A stretch of 64,000 nucleotides of DNA from Williamsia serinedens (lineage in GTDB: Bacteria; Actinomycetota; Actinomycetes; Mycobacteriales; Mycobacteriaceae): positions 241,885 through 305,884 of the forward strand of contig NZ_JAMTCG010000007.1 in assembly GCF_024171725.1 (NCBI RefSeq). Reading direction: 5' to 3'. Numbering within the stretch: position 1 is the stretch's first letter; every line of letters starts with the position of its first letter. The translations under genes were made by a program, and so were the position numbers. Positions 40,547 to 49,038 of the stretch are shown one piece after another. Below the pieces are notes generated by a model that ran no database searches, was not told the origin of the DNA, and saw only the letters and a list, made by a program, of their open reading frames with translations.

Positions 40547-41401
40547 TCAGGAGACGGTGACGCCCGGGTTGGTGCCGCCGGTGAGGCTCGACGTGGCGGT
40601 CAGGGTGCCGCCGTTCGCGAGCGTCACCGAGTAGGGGCCGCCGGCCGAACCGGTGACCGTCGCGTTGCCGGTGCCGACGGTCGACAGTGCCTCGAGGGCC
40701 GTGTCAACGGCCGAGGCGGTGGCGTTGTTCGGCAGCGCCGAAGTGGTCTGGCCACCCACCGACAGGGTGAACGTGCCGCCGGTCGGCGAGCCCGTGATCG
40801 TGACCGTCTTCGTGGTCGGCGTCGCGGGCAGCTTCTCACCGTCGTCGCCGTACTCCTCGACGAGGTTGCCGTTCGAGTTGCGCTTCGCCTTGATGGTCAG
40901 CTCCAGCTTGGTCGACGCGTCGCGCTGGGCCTTCATCTCCGCGATATCGGTGACTCGGCCGACCTCGACGACCCAGCGCTTCATCTTCTTGCCCGACCGG
41001 GTCCAGAAGACGTGCGAGGACAGCGGCAGCTGATCCTGCGAGTGCTCCACGTGGTAGCGGTTGCCGTGGCTGGTGGTCGCGGGCTCGAAGGTGACCTTCT
41101 CGTCGCCGAACGCGGTCTTCTTGACCGACTCGAGCTCGACGTCCATGAGAGTGAGCTTGAAGGTGCCGTTGTACTCGTCCTGGATGTCGACGTAGTCCAC
41201 GCCGTCGAAGTCCTGCTCGGACTTCGAGGACCGGGCGATGCCGACGGACAGACCGTCCTTCGAGCAGGTGCCCTGGTTCTCGAACGCGTCGTCGAGCGGC
41301 GACGTCGCGTCGGTGGGCTGCTCGGTCCCGAGCGGGGCGCGCCAGTACACGCCACCGTCGATCGACTGAGCCACGAAGACGTTCTTGACTGTGACCGTCA
41401 T
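40547..41401 (-). CDS. Major tail (tube) protein with C-terminal Ig-like repeat domain
   Basis: A 284-residue protein. Residues 1-190 form the tail-tube domain ('NVFVAQSIDGGVYWRAPLGT', 'DFDGVDYVDIQDEYNGTFKL', 'MKRWVVEVGRVTDIAEMKA'), typical of siphovirus tube proteins. Residues from about 200 are a Gly/Thr/Ser-rich Ig-like or DUF4815-type add-on ('KTVTITGSPTGGTFTLSVGG', 'GGPYSVTLANGGTLTATS') that decorates the tube surface and can bind carbohydrates. Position between tail terminator and chaperones agrees. Confidence 0.85.
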   Translation of the reverse strand: MTVTVKNVFVAQSIDGGVYWRAPLGTEQPTDATSPLDDAFENQGTCSKDGLSVGIARSSKSEQDFDGVDYVDIQDEYNGTFKLTLMDVELESVKKTAFGDEKVTFEPATTSHGNRYHVEHSQDQLPLSSHVFWTRSGKKMKRWVVEVGRVTDIAEMKAQRDASTKLELTIKAKRNSNGNLVEEYGDDGEKLPATPTTKTVTITGSPTGGTFTLSVGGQTTSALPNNATASAVDTALEALSTVGTGNATVTGSAGGPYSVTLANGGTLTATSSLTGGTNPGVTVS

Positions 41402-41407
41402 GATTGG

Positions 41408-41450
41408 TTGCCCCTTTCAGGCAGATTGACCAGGAGCCGCAAGAAGGGGG
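41408..41450 (-). promoter_or_regulatory. Hairpin and GGCTCCTGGTC motif in the major tail gene leader
   Basis: The mRNA leader carries GGCTCCTGGTC (41438-41428), the same 11-mer found upstream of the chaperone gene. CCCCTT at 41449-41444 (mRNA sense) can pair with AAGGGG at 41416-41411, which is the Shine-Dalgarno element 9 nt before ATG 41401. This could mask the ribosome site. Confidence 0.4.
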
Positions 41451-41459
41451 ATGTAGTTG

Positions 41460-41849
41460 TCAGGTGAGGACGAACAGAGAACCGGTGAACTGCCACCGGG
41501 CGTGTGACGGCTGTTCGGGGTCGGGAAACTCGACCAAGTTGTTGCCGTCCCAGCCTGTGATCCATCCGCCCGCCCAGGGCCCGGCGTTGCTCGCCGCGTC
41601 AAGGGCGTCGTAGGCGTCGCAGGCGTCCTGCTCGGCCTGTGGCCCGTCGGCCGCGCCCTTGGACGTGGAGGCGAAACACTCGACGAGCAGCCGCGGCGAG
41701 TCCAGTTCGCGCGTGCGCGGACCTCCGGCTCGTGAGATACGGATGCACCGTGCAGGTAGGGATGCCGGCAGCGTGTTCGACACCTTCACCGCGGGCAGCG
41801 CCGACGTCAGCACCGATCGAGCGACCGTGATGACCGAGACGGCAGTCAC
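41460..41849 (-). CDS. Tail terminator-like protein
   Basis: A 129-residue protein from GTG 41849, overlapping the preceding gene by 4 bp. Its pattern 'VARSVLTSALPAVKVSNTLP', 'CIRISRAGGPRTRELDSPRL', 'EQDACDAYDALDAASN' fits tail terminators/completion proteins, which have a conserved Arg-Leu beta core and precede the tube gene. Assigned mostly by gene order. Confidence 0.72.
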   Translation of the reverse strand: MTAVSVITVARSVLTSALPAVKVSNTLPASLPARCIRISRAGGPRTRELDSPRLLVECFASTSKGAADGPQAEQDACDAYDALDAASNAGPWAGGWITGWDGNNLVEFPDPEQPSHARWQFTGSLFVLT

Positions 41850-42106
41850 TCCGACATGGCCTTGATGAGGATGTTGTACTTCGCGTTCGCTCGCATCGCG
41901 TAGGCGTCGGCGGTCGACACGTTGGTGCGCCACCGACCCTGCGGGTCACGAATGCCCTGGCGCGAACCGACCGCGTACGTGCCCTTGCCCTGCGCGTTCG
42001 CGCGGTCCGCGATCTTCTGCGCCTCGGCCTGCTCCACCGCGACCAGAGCGGGATCACGACGCAGTTCGTAGAGCGCGTCAGGAGTGTCAACGATGCGAAC
42101 TGTCAC
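41846..42106 (-). CDS. Head-tail connector component (HK97 gp10-like position)
   Basis: An 86-residue protein; GTG 42106 was chosen because GGAGGAAT lies immediately upstream. It contains 'YELRRDPALVAVEQAEAQKI' and an Asn/Ala-rich end 'DAYAMRANAKYNILIKAMSE', as in small neck or completion proteins. Overlaps both neighbours by 4 bp. Function by position between stopper and terminator genes. Confidence 0.62.
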   Translation of the reverse strand: MTVRIVDTPDALYELRRDPALVAVEQAEAQKIADRANAQGKGTYAVGSRQGIRDPQGRWRTNVSTADAYAMRANAKYNILIKAMSE

Positions 42107-42303
42107 GATTCCTCCTCCTGTGCGTACCGCGCGACGAGCCAAGCGCCGGGCGCGTAAGCGGTCGCCGCCCGCTCACCGTCCATGACCGAGAGCACGCCAG
42201 AACGTTCGGTGATCCAGGTGAACTCGGCGTAGGGGTTGACGAACTCGTCGACGATCTCCTCGCCCGCCTGGTCGAGCCCGACGACGACCTGGAGCTTCCT
42301 CAC
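42103..42303 (-). CDS. Small neck-region protein
   Basis: A 66-residue protein from GTG 42303, with 4-bp overlaps on both sides (GTGA). Beta-rich: 'VRKLQVVVGLDQAGEEIVDE', 'FTWITERSGVLSVMDGERAA'. No family recognised; such short genes are common between the connector and terminator in actinophages. Confidence 0.58.
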   Translation of the reverse strand: MRKLQVVVGLDQAGEEIVDEFVNPYAEFTWITERSGVLSVMDGERAATAYAPGAWLVARYAQEEES

Positions 42304-42689
42304 CCGGTCACCCGCCTCAAGTTGACGACGCCGCCCGGGTTCCAGCCGAAAGGCCCACGGTCGTAAGACTCGACCTCGCCAAGCACGTCGTGCTCGGGGA
42401 TGCCGGCGTCCTCGGTCCACGTGTCGGGATCGAAGTCGAGGATCACGCGATCCTGCGGGCTGCAGGTGAATCCGGACGGGACCAGCAGCTCGGTCTCGAC
42501 GACGACACGGTCGTGGCCGACGACCTTCGGCTCTGCAGCGTCCTGCCGTCCGGGCGCGCCCCAGCCGTAGACCGGCTGCGGGACAGGATCAGCCCAGCTG
42601 TCGGTCTCGTTGCCCCAGTCGTCACCGTCACCGCCCTCGTAGGCGCGAACACCCACGAGGTACGGCGTCGGGAACGCGGCGTCAGACAT
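42300..42689 (-). CDS. Head-to-tail stopper-like protein
   Basis: A 129-residue protein from ATG 42689. It is beta-rich with 'PYLVGVRAYEGGDGDDWGNE', 'RVVVETELLVPSGFTCSPQD' and 'VESYDRGPFGWNPGGVVNLR', the last being the characteristic end of actinophage stopper proteins that seal the connector. Overlaps the adaptor gene by 8 bp. Confidence 0.7.
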   Translation of the reverse strand: MSDAAFPTPYLVGVRAYEGGDGDDWGNETDSWADPVPQPVYGWGAPGRQDAAEPKVVGHDRVVVETELLVPSGFTCSPQDRVILDFDPDTWTEDAGIPEHDVLGEVESYDRGPFGWNPGGVVNLRRVTG

Positions 42690-43155
42690 CGGGCTCCCAG
42701 ATCGGGAACTGACCCGCCGTGACACCGATGCCGCACGAACAGGTGTCGCCACCGAGGCCGAGCGAGCACCAGATCGAATGGCTGCCGCGACCGGACGGTG
42801 CTGTGTCGATCGCGAACGCACCGCCCGCGTTCTCGTCCCGGCACATCGACTGGAGCTGCTCGATCTCCGACGGCCAGAACAGGTGGTTGTTGCGACGCAC
42901 GCTCGCGTCGACAACCTGCTGGTACGGCCCAGCCTGCTTGGTGGTGATGGCGCCGGAACCGGCGTCGTTCCACCGCAGGATCGCGCCCCGCAACACCGCT
43001 TTCGCGGCCGCCGGATACTTGAAATCCGGCTTGGAGATGCACGGGGCGACCAGCTCGGCCATGCCCAGCGCGTCCGCGATCATCTCTGTGGCTTTCGCCG
43101 AGTCGATGGTCGCGAACGGCGCCAGGTCGTTAGGCCCCAGGGTTACTGCCGTCAC
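42682..43155 (-). CDS. Head-tail adaptor (connector) protein
   Basis: A 157-residue protein, GTG 43155. Helical 'ATIDSAKATEMIADALGMAE', 'AAKAVLRGAILRWNDAGSGA' and 'GPYQQVVDASVRRNNHLFWP' match the Gp6/Gp15-type adaptors that dock on the portal. A C-terminal cysteine pair 'GDTCSCGIGVTAG' is unusual. It overlaps the preceding gene by 26 bp, so a later start is possible. Confidence 0.72.
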   Translation of the reverse strand: MTAVTLGPNDLAPFATIDSAKATEMIADALGMAELVAPCISKPDFKYPAAAKAVLRGAILRWNDAGSGAITTKQAGPYQQVVDASVRRNNHLFWPSEIEQLQSMCRDENAGGAFAIDTAPSGRGSHSIWCSLGLGGDTCSCGIGVTAGQFPIWEPDV

Positions 43156-43393
43156 CCTGCTTCGCCTTCTCGATCGCCTCGAGGACGTCGGACTTGCGGC
43201 GCGCGTCCCCCGTGATCTCGATGCTGTGCGCCTTGGCGTAGGCCACGAGTTCCGCGACCTTCCACGACTCGCTGGGCTCGCCGTCGGGCACGTCCACCTC
43301 TTCAGCCGACTTCCAGCCACCACCCAGCAGGGAGTTGCCCAGTTCGTCGTCGACGTTGATGACCGCACCGTTGGCGGTGTTGCGCAGCCGCAT
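43130..43393 (-). CDS. Small head-region protein with Rho-N/SAP-like helix
   Basis: An 87-residue protein directly after the capsid gene (shared base at 43393). N-terminal beta hairpin 'MRLRNTANGAVINVDDELGN', then 'SWKVAELVAYAKAHSIEITG' plus 'RRKSDVLEAIEKAK', a SAP/HeH-like helix-extension-helix used for nucleic-acid or protein docking. Often found after the capsid in actinophages; role unknown. Confidence 0.68.
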   Translation of the reverse strand: MRLRNTANGAVINVDDELGNSLLGGGWKSAEEVDVPDGEPSESWKVAELVAYAKAHSIEITGDARRKSDVLEAIEKAKQGDGSNPGA

Positions 43394-44295
43394 CAGGCGA
43401 CCAGATCCTCGATCACCGCGAACTGGTCGGCGAAGACGTACCAGCCGTAGACGATCTCCGTGCGGAACAGGATCTCGTTGTGACCGGCGAGGTCGCGGCC
43501 GGCATTGTCGGGATCGCCGAACTCGAGCAGCCGGAACGGGAACGACTTCTGGACGCCCCAGCGGATGCCGCCCTGGTAGTTGCCCAGGATGGCGCGCACC
43601 TTGTTGTCGGTGGTGTCACCGTCGGTGGGCTTGCCCGACACGGTGGTCGACACGGCGGCGGACACGCCCTCGAACGAGGAGATGCCAGCGCCCAGGCCGA
43701 GTTCCGGGTACTTCTTGCGGCCGTCGTTGTAGCGCGCGGTGGACAGCGTCCAGGCGTACTTCGGGTCGAAGGCCACACCGTTGACGGAGTAGCCGGCGCC
43801 GATGACGAGCCCTGCGGCGGTCTCGAAATCGATGTCGGCGTTGGCGCCCTGCTCGACCCGCTTGGTGGTCGAGTTGAGGTAGTTCGTCCACGCGCTGATC
43901 GCGGTGCCGGTTCGCGGGTTGAGGCGGTAGTACAGGCCGAGGTCGAGGCCGCGCGAAATGGCGCGGGCGCACTTCTCCTGGTACTTGGCGAGGATGCCCA
44001 GCTGGTAGTCCTCGTCGGCCCACTTGAACTCGTCCGAGGTGCGCATCTGCACGACGGCCTTGTGGGGCACCGCGGTCACGCGACCGGGCTTGGCGTCGTC
44101 GCTGCCCTTGGCCGCGGACTCCTCGACGAACTCTGCGGTGAGATCGTCATCGAAGGTGATGATCTCGGTCTTGCCGAACCGCATCGGCTCCTGGCCCGAG
44201 AGCGCCGCGACGGTGGAACCCGTCTTGGTCTTCTCGACAATGCCGGACGCGATGTTGGTCGGCAGGTAGAGATCGGTGCTCTGGAGCACTGCCAT
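43393..44295 (-). CDS. Major capsid protein (HK97-fold)
   Basis: A 300-residue protein. N-arm 'LYLPTNIASGIVEKTKTGST', E-loop region 'EFVEESAAKGSDDAKPGRVT', spine helix 'YQEKCARAISRGLDLGLYYR', P-domain and C-terminal 'EILFRTEIVYGWYVFADQFA'. This is the familiar order of HK97-type capsids of actinophages, of normal length, with the scaffold gene directly upstream. No separate protease gene is visible, and no HK97-type fused N-terminal delta domain. Confidence 0.88.
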   Translation of the reverse strand: MAVLQSTDLYLPTNIASGIVEKTKTGSTVAALSGQEPMRFGKTEIITFDDDLTAEFVEESAAKGSDDAKPGRVTAVPHKAVVQMRTSDEFKWADEDYQLGILAKYQEKCARAISRGLDLGLYYRLNPRTGTAISAWTNYLNSTTKRVEQGANADIDFETAAGLVIGAGYSVNGVAFDPKYAWTLSTARYNDGRKKYPELGLGAGISSFEGVSAAVSTTVSGKPTDGDTTDNKVRAILGNYQGGIRWGVQKSFPFRLLEFGDPDNAGRDLAGHNEILFRTEIVYGWYVFADQFAVIEDLVA

Positions 44296-44308
44296 GATCT
44301 TCTCCTTG

Positions 44309-44818
44309 CTACTGGCCCCCGCCGGTCAGCGCGGAGAGGAACTCCTGGGTGCTGTTCGGTTGGGGCCGCGGGTTGGTGCCCTCACGCGACACGTGGGGCT
44401 GGTTCTGCTTCTGCTGCTCCATGAGGTCGTTGTAGCGCTTCGCCTGGGCGACGAGGGTGTCCTCGTCGGTCGCGGTGAGGAACAGGTCGGCGTCGGACGC
44501 CTCGCCGTTCTCGCCGCGCTTGGTCGGCACGCCCCAGTCCCCCGCCACGCGCAGTCGCAACGAATTCGCCTGCGACTGCGCGTACTGCTTCTCCAGCTCG
44601 GCGATGCGATCGTCGGAGGTCTTCTTGCCCTCCGCCGCCGCCTTGAGCTGGTCGTAGTCGGCGTACTTGCTGCTGACCTGGTTGCGCACCTCGGTGCGCG
44701 TCTTTCCGATCAGCTGATCGACTTCGGCTTGGGTGAACGTCTTCGGCGCGTCACCGGACGCATTCGGATCGCCACCCTGACCGCTGGGATCGCCGCCCTG
44801 GTTCTGGTTGTCGCTCAT
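44309..44818 (-). CDS. Capsid scaffolding protein
   Basis: A 169-residue protein with a Gly/Asn/Gln-rich disordered start, then a long charged coiled coil ('EVDQLIGKTRTEVRNQVSSK', 'AELEKQYAQSQANSLRLRVA') and a Gln-rich C-terminal tail ending 'STQEFLSALTGGGQ'. This is the DUF4355-like scaffold pattern; it lies 13 nt before the capsid gene, as usual. Confidence 0.82.
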   Translation of the reverse strand: MSDNQNQGGDPSGQGGDPNASGDAPKTFTQAEVDQLIGKTRTEVRNQVSSKYADYDQLKAAAEGKKTSDDRIAELEKQYAQSQANSLRLRVAGDWGVPTKRGENGEASDADLFLTATDEDTLVAQAKRYNDLMEQQKQNQPHVSREGTNPRPQPNSTQEFLSALTGGGQ

Positions 44819-44880
44819 GGGATTGCTCCGTTTCTGTCCCGTCGGACATCACTGGCATTTGGTCGCGCTGCCATGGGCGC

Positions 44881-45543
44881 TCACCCCCTTGCTTGGGGGA
44901 GGTTCTCTGCGATCCACGTTCGGACGCGAGCTCGCTCGGCGTCGGTGATCGTGCGAGCAGTCGGTGTGTACGGCTTGACCGGGACCTCGCGGCCGCCGAA
45001 CGCCGGGACGCAGGTGCATCCGCAGTTGTCGTGCGACGCGAAATCGGCTGTGGTGCGCGACCGGTACACGATTGCCCGCCCCGCGAGCATCTGGCAGAAC
45101 GCGCAGCCGTCGGGCCGCGCCTTTCTCTGCCACCCGCGGGCCTGGGGGTCGCGCTCGACGTTGTCGATGATCGTGTCGCGACCGGCGGTCATCACCCGCT
45201 TCACCAGACCCCCGGAGATCAGCGCGAGCGCGGTGTCGAAGTTGTTCTGGGCGAGACTGGTCCCCCAGCCGGCAAGTGCGTCGGCTCCCAGGTCCGGGTT
45301 GGGCGCGACGTCCGCGGCGAAACGTCCTGGGACGTTCAGGTCTGCGCGGTGCTCGTCGTACCAGTCGGCGCTGACTGTCGCGGCCGCGTCGCCGTAGTCA
45401 CCCACCAGGGCTGGAAGAACGTCGAACAGGCCCTCGCGCACCGTCGAGGGGTCCAGCTGCGCCCACAACGCCGCCAAGTCCGCTTCGGCCTCGTCACTGA
45501 GGCTGACCAGCAGGCTGCGGAGTTCCGTTGGCGTTGCCGGCAT
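44881..45543 (-). CDS. MuF-like minor capsid protein
   Basis: A 220-residue protein overlapping the portal stop by 50 bp. Its second half has the MuF cysteine/histidine block 'PDGCAFCQMLAGRAIVYRS' and 'FASHDNCGCTCVPAFGG', a likely metal site. The N-terminal half is helical. MuF proteins sit inside the capsid near the portal and can be ejected with the DNA. No C-terminal toxin or polymorphic domain is fused here. Confidence 0.82.
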   Translation of the reverse strand: MPATPTELRSLLVSLSDEAEADLAALWAQLDPSTVREGLFDVLPALVGDYGDAAATVSADWYDEHRADLNVPGRFAADVAPNPDLGADALAGWGTSLAQNNFDTALALISGGLVKRVMTAGRDTIIDNVERDPQARGWQRKARPDGCAFCQMLAGRAIVYRSRTTADFASHDNCGCTCVPAFGGREVPVKPYTPTARTITDAERARVRTWIAENLPQARG

Positions 45544-46942
45544 CGTTCACCGCCCCCGCGCGCGCCCTCAGTCGGTCGATGACCGATCCGCCGTTCACCC
45601 GGCGACGCTCGGCCTGGAACTGGCGGATGTCCTCGTCCGACAGGCCCATGAGCCGCAGTCCCACCGAAGTCGCAGCGAGATCCGGCACCGCGGCCGCGAC
45701 CTTCGTTCCGGCGTCAGCCTGCGCGGCGCGCGACTGGAACAGCGGCGACCGCCACCGAGGCGCCATGGTGGCCCACTCGTCGGGCACCGCCGTCAGGCCG
45801 TTCTGGATGGCGAGACCGCGAGCGACCGAGCGCCGGATCGGCACCGACCAGTCATCCGTCGCGCCCTCCGCGTCGGCGATCAGATCCTCGCGCGACTCCG
45901 CATAGGCGTCTGCCGACGTCGGGTTCGCGTAGTCGGTGATCGCCATCGCGCTGTCCGGGAGGCCGGACTCGCGGGCGAACAGCTTCGCGTACCCGTTCAG
46001 CGCGGCCAGGTGCGGCGTGGGCGAGTTCCCCGGGAACTGCTTGACGTCGGCGCGCGCGAGCTCCGGCGGCGCGGTGTCGTCGTCCGGGATGCCCTTGATG
46101 CGGCCGAGCATCACCTGCACGATCGGCTTCAGCGACCCGTCCGGGTTCTTGAACACCGAGGAGTCAGCGCCCAGCATCCAGAACTCCGGGAACGAGTAGA
46201 CATCCATGTGGCCTTCGAGGCGGATCAGCGCATTGAGCGCGCGATCTTGCAGCGACATCAGCGGGCGGGTCAGGCGAGAAGCCCCGAACTCACGAGTCCA
46301 CGGCTTGTAGGCCATCGGCTCGACCGGGATCCCCCACCGGTGCTGCGACCGGGCGATGCTCCACCGGCCGCCGGCCTTGTCGCACTGCACCACCAGGTTC
46401 GGCAGGTACAGCGCGATGCCGTTCGGGTTTCCCTCGTCGTCGAGCGACGTGATCGACAGGAAGTCCGTCAGGCGCCGCGAGCGGGCGTTCCACGTCCCCG
46501 TTGCCGACAACGCGTCCTTCACGTGGATCAGCGACGATGGCTCGTCTCTCGCGCCGACGGTGTTCACAACCCACGAGACGCCGTGCAGCAGCGAGTTGAC
46601 CTGCCCGCCCTTGAAGGTCGCGCGCAGCTGATTCGCGTCGACCAGCTGGGGCAGACCCAGGCTGTCGATGTCGCCGTCCGGCCAGTCCACCGTCTCGAGC
46701 GCGGTGCGCTGGGCGAGGGCGTCGACCGCCTTCGCTGACCAGCCCAGCACGATGCCGAGCTTGTAGTAGTGATCTGGCACCACGGGAGACGCAACGCGCA
46801 GAGCGTGCTTGCCCTCGTAGTACGCCGACCGCAGCAGGTTGCGGTTCCTCTTGGCCTGCAGCTGCGTGAAGAGCCCGCGGACGGTGCGCTGTTCGTCGTC
46901 GGTGAGACCCGGGATCGACAGGGAGAAGGCGGCGTCGCTCAT
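45494..46942 (-). CDS. Portal protein (SPP1 gp6-like)
   Basis: A 482-residue protein. 'YYEGKHALRVASPVVPDHYY' near the N-terminus, 'LIRLEGHMDVYSFPEFWMLG' in the middle and 'DYANPTSADAYAESREDLIA' near residue 330 are the usual portal landmarks of SPP1-gp6-like proteins. It follows TerL directly and overlaps MuF. It would form the dodecameric DNA channel. Length is normal. Confidence 0.9.
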   Translation of the reverse strand: MSDAAFSLSIPGLTDDEQRTVRGLFTQLQAKRNRNLLRSAYYEGKHALRVASPVVPDHYYKLGIVLGWSAKAVDALAQRTALETVDWPDGDIDSLGLPQLVDANQLRATFKGGQVNSLLHGVSWVVNTVGARDEPSSLIHVKDALSATGTWNARSRRLTDFLSITSLDDEGNPNGIALYLPNLVVQCDKAGGRWSIARSQHRWGIPVEPMAYKPWTREFGASRLTRPLMSLQDRALNALIRLEGHMDVYSFPEFWMLGADSSVFKNPDGSLKPIVQVMLGRIKGIPDDDTAPPELARADVKQFPGNSPTPHLAALNGYAKLFARESGLPDSAMAITDYANPTSADAYAESREDLIADAEGATDDWSVPIRRSVARGLAIQNGLTAVPDEWATMAPRWRSPLFQSRAAQADAGTKVAAAVPDLAATSVGLRLMGLSDEDIRQFQAERRRVNGGSVIDRLRARAGAVNDAGNANGTPQPAGQPQ

Positions 46943-48373
46943 CTAGACCGTCGCCCTCCTCTCCCCCGTGCGTCTGGGTCGTGTGTTCGTAGCGCCGGCC
47001 AGCGCCAAAGTCGTCGCCATCACCGGCGCGTTCAGGGTCGATGTCTTCAGGTCGAACAGCCAGGCCGCGCCGTCACGCCCGACCTTCTTCCTTGCGCCCG
47101 CAACCGAATCGGCGAGCTGCTTCTGGTCGGCGTGCGACAGCCAACCGGCATCCACGCCCTCGACGAGGAGCTCGCAGCCGCGACCGGTGTCGCCGGTGGT
47201 CGCCGACTTCGCGTTCACCCGCTTCGCCCGCAGCATTGGCTGCAGAGGTGCCGCGGCGCCGTAGTTCGGCACCAGCACCGGCGCCCGCGCACCAGCTCTC
47301 GCGACGATCCAGTCGGCGACCAGGTCGAGGCGCGGGTGCGCAAACACCTCCTCGACGAAGCGGTCGATGTCGTCCACCCAGCAGGCGACCACGGAGAACT
47401 GGCCGTCGTGGTGAGCGACGCCGAACGAGTCAGGCCGCATGCCTGGCTCGGGGCCAATCTCGTCAGTCCGTGCATCCCAGCGCGAGGGCGGGATGATCTT
47501 GACCCCGCTCTCGTCCCAGATGCCCAGCGCCTCACGGTTCCACGAGTCATCGCTGCGCAGCTTCTTGCGAAGCCTCAGCATCGCGCGCTCCGACGTACGG
47601 TGCGGATACGAGGCGTTCGCCTTCCGCCACTGCGCGCGGTCCATCGGGTCGCAGCCGCGGTCGGCGGACATCTCGATGTACAGCGTGCCGTCGGAATCTC
47701 CCGACAGCGCCTCCTCGCGCAGCAGCGAGAAGAACTCGCCGTCATCCTTCGGTCGAGGCGGGGTGCCCATCACGAACGTCAGCGGGTCCTTCGCGACATT
47801 CTGGGTGGCGCCCATGTCCTCGAGCGTCGACTCCGGGAGGATCTGGCCCTCGTCGAAGACCAGGACGTCGACGTCGGTGCGGCCGCGGCCGAAACCGCTC
47901 TCGCGGGCGCCGAACTCGATCGTGGACCCGTTCTTGAACTTGATCGACTCGTCGCCCTTGCCGCGCAACACCTGCAGGATGTGCGGTGCCACCTTCGGCC
48001 GCTGCGACATGCCGTCGAACTGACGGAACGTCTCAGCCGACGTCGACTTGCGGTGCGCAGTCCAGATCACCTTCAGCCCCGGCGTGATCAGGCACAGGGC
48101 GAAGATGATGCAGGCGATCAGGTACGTCTTGCCGACCTGCCGAGGGATCGACAGGACGATCGTGTCGCCCGCGTACGTGCCGTCCGCGCGACGAGCAAGG
48201 ATCAGCCGACCAGCACCGTCCTGCCACCCATCGAAGCCCCAACCGAGGCGGCGGCAGGTGTCCCGGACCTTCGGCCACGACGTCGACGTGATGCCGACCG
48301 GCGCGATGACGTGTCGAGCAACGTCGGAGAGCGGCCGCCGGCTAGTAGCCGGTGCCGTCCCAGACTTCGTCAT
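46943..48373 (-). CDS. Terminase large subunit
   Basis: A 476-residue packaging motor started at ATG 48373, overlapping TerS by 32 bp. ATPase part: 'VLSIPRQVGKTYLIA' (Walker A-like, Arg-Gln-Val-Gly-Lys-Thr), 'VDVLVFDEGQILPESTLEDM' (Walker B with catalytic Glu) and 'TFVMGTPPRP' (coupling motif). Nuclease part begins around residue 330 with 'DSFGVAHHDGQFSVVACWVD' (first acidic metal ligand) and ends with 'GRDGAAWLFDLKTSTLNAPV'. The presence of an adjacent HNH gene suggests cohesive-end packaging. Confidence 0.92.
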   Translation of the reverse strand: MTKSGTAPATSRRPLSDVARHVIAPVGITSTSWPKVRDTCRRLGWGFDGWQDGAGRLILARRADGTYAGDTIVLSIPRQVGKTYLIACIIFALCLITPGLKVIWTAHRKSTSAETFRQFDGMSQRPKVAPHILQVLRGKGDESIKFKNGSTIEFGARESGFGRGRTDVDVLVFDEGQILPESTLEDMGATQNVAKDPLTFVMGTPPRPKDDGEFFSLLREEALSGDSDGTLYIEMSADRGCDPMDRAQWRKANASYPHRTSERAMLRLRKKLRSDDSWNREALGIWDESGVKIIPPSRWDARTDEIGPEPGMRPDSFGVAHHDGQFSVVACWVDDIDRFVEEVFAHPRLDLVADWIVARAGARAPVLVPNYGAAAPLQPMLRAKRVNAKSATTGDTGRGCELLVEGVDAGWLSHADQKQLADSVAGARKKVGRDGAAWLFDLKTSTLNAPVMATTLALAGATNTRPRRTGERRATV

Positions 48374-48644
48374 CAGTGCGAGCGACCACCGAATGGTCCT
48401 CGTCCTCGGCGACCTGGATGGCCTCGATCTCGCGACCGATCTCCAGCTGGCGCCGCGACAGGGCCGCGAGATCGCGAGCAGGTGTGTTCGGGTCGTCGAG
48501 AGCTCGAGCAAGCCGACGTCGCATGGCGCGCAGCTCGTCGAGACGCGAACCCGACTCCGCCGACTCCAAGATCGTCTTCGGCGGGGCCTTCGGCTCGGCC
48601 TTCTCGTCCTCCGTCACCGCGCGGAGGGTCGGCTTTCGGGCCAT
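48342..48644 (-). CDS. Terminase small subunit
   Basis: A 100-residue basic/acidic helical protein: 'MARKPTLRAVTEDEKAEPKA', 'ESGSRLDELRAMRRRLARAL', 'LAALSRRQLEIGREIEAIQV'. Size, helical pattern and place between HNH and TerL identify it as TerS, which recognises the packaging site. It reads into the TerL gene by 32 bp. Confidence 0.78.
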   Translation of the reverse strand: MARKPTLRAVTEDEKAEPKAPPKTILESAESGSRLDELRAMRRRLARALDDPNTPARDLAALSRRQLEIGREIEAIQVAEDEDHSVVARTDDEVWDGTGY

Positions 48645-48738
48645 GTCGCCTCCTTCGGAAAAACGGGATGGGGGGTGTCGCCTATGCCCTGAATGGCGCG
48701 CACACGGCGGGACGGGGACCCCGGGGTGGGGTGGGCGT

Positions 48739-49038
48739 TCACCAGGTCCGATCGGTCTCGTACACCCGGGCCCCAGTGTCGTCCCCGGGCAGGGATTTCC
48801 ACTTGTGGCGGTTGCATGCCCGGTGCATGGGCACCTTGTTGGCGAGGGTGTCTGGTCCGCCGGCGTCGACTGGGATGACGTGGTCGGCCTGGAATGCCTT
48901 GGGGTCGAGGTGGTGGGCGTCGTAATCGATGGGTTCGCCTGGGAAGAGGCAGTGCTCGTAGGCGCAGGGTGGTTTGGTGCGAGCGAGCTGTGTGCGGTGC
49001 CTGTCCCGGATGGTGGTGTTGCGGCTGACCCTCGACAT
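48739..49038 (-). CDS. HNH endonuclease
   Basis: A 99-residue protein with the HNH core 'FQADHVIPVDAGGPDTLAN' followed by 'VPMHRACNRHKWKSLPGD' (His/Asn/His positions) and an upstream 'PPCAYEHCLFPGEPIDYD' cysteine pair that builds a zinc site. HNH proteins next to TerS/TerL in HK97-type phages are needed with terminase for cos cleavage. The 94-nt gap to TerS is G-rich and may include the cos site. Confidence 0.85.
   Translation of the reverse strand: MSRVSRNTTIRDRHRTQLARTKPPCAYEHCLFPGEPIDYDAHHLDPKAFQADHVIPVDAGGPDTLANKVPMHRACNRHKWKSLPGDDTGARVYETDRTW

Noticed and set aside
48645..48738. A defined cos site
   Set aside because: The G-rich gap beside TerS is a plausible place, but no symmetric cut sequence can be recognised without virion end data.
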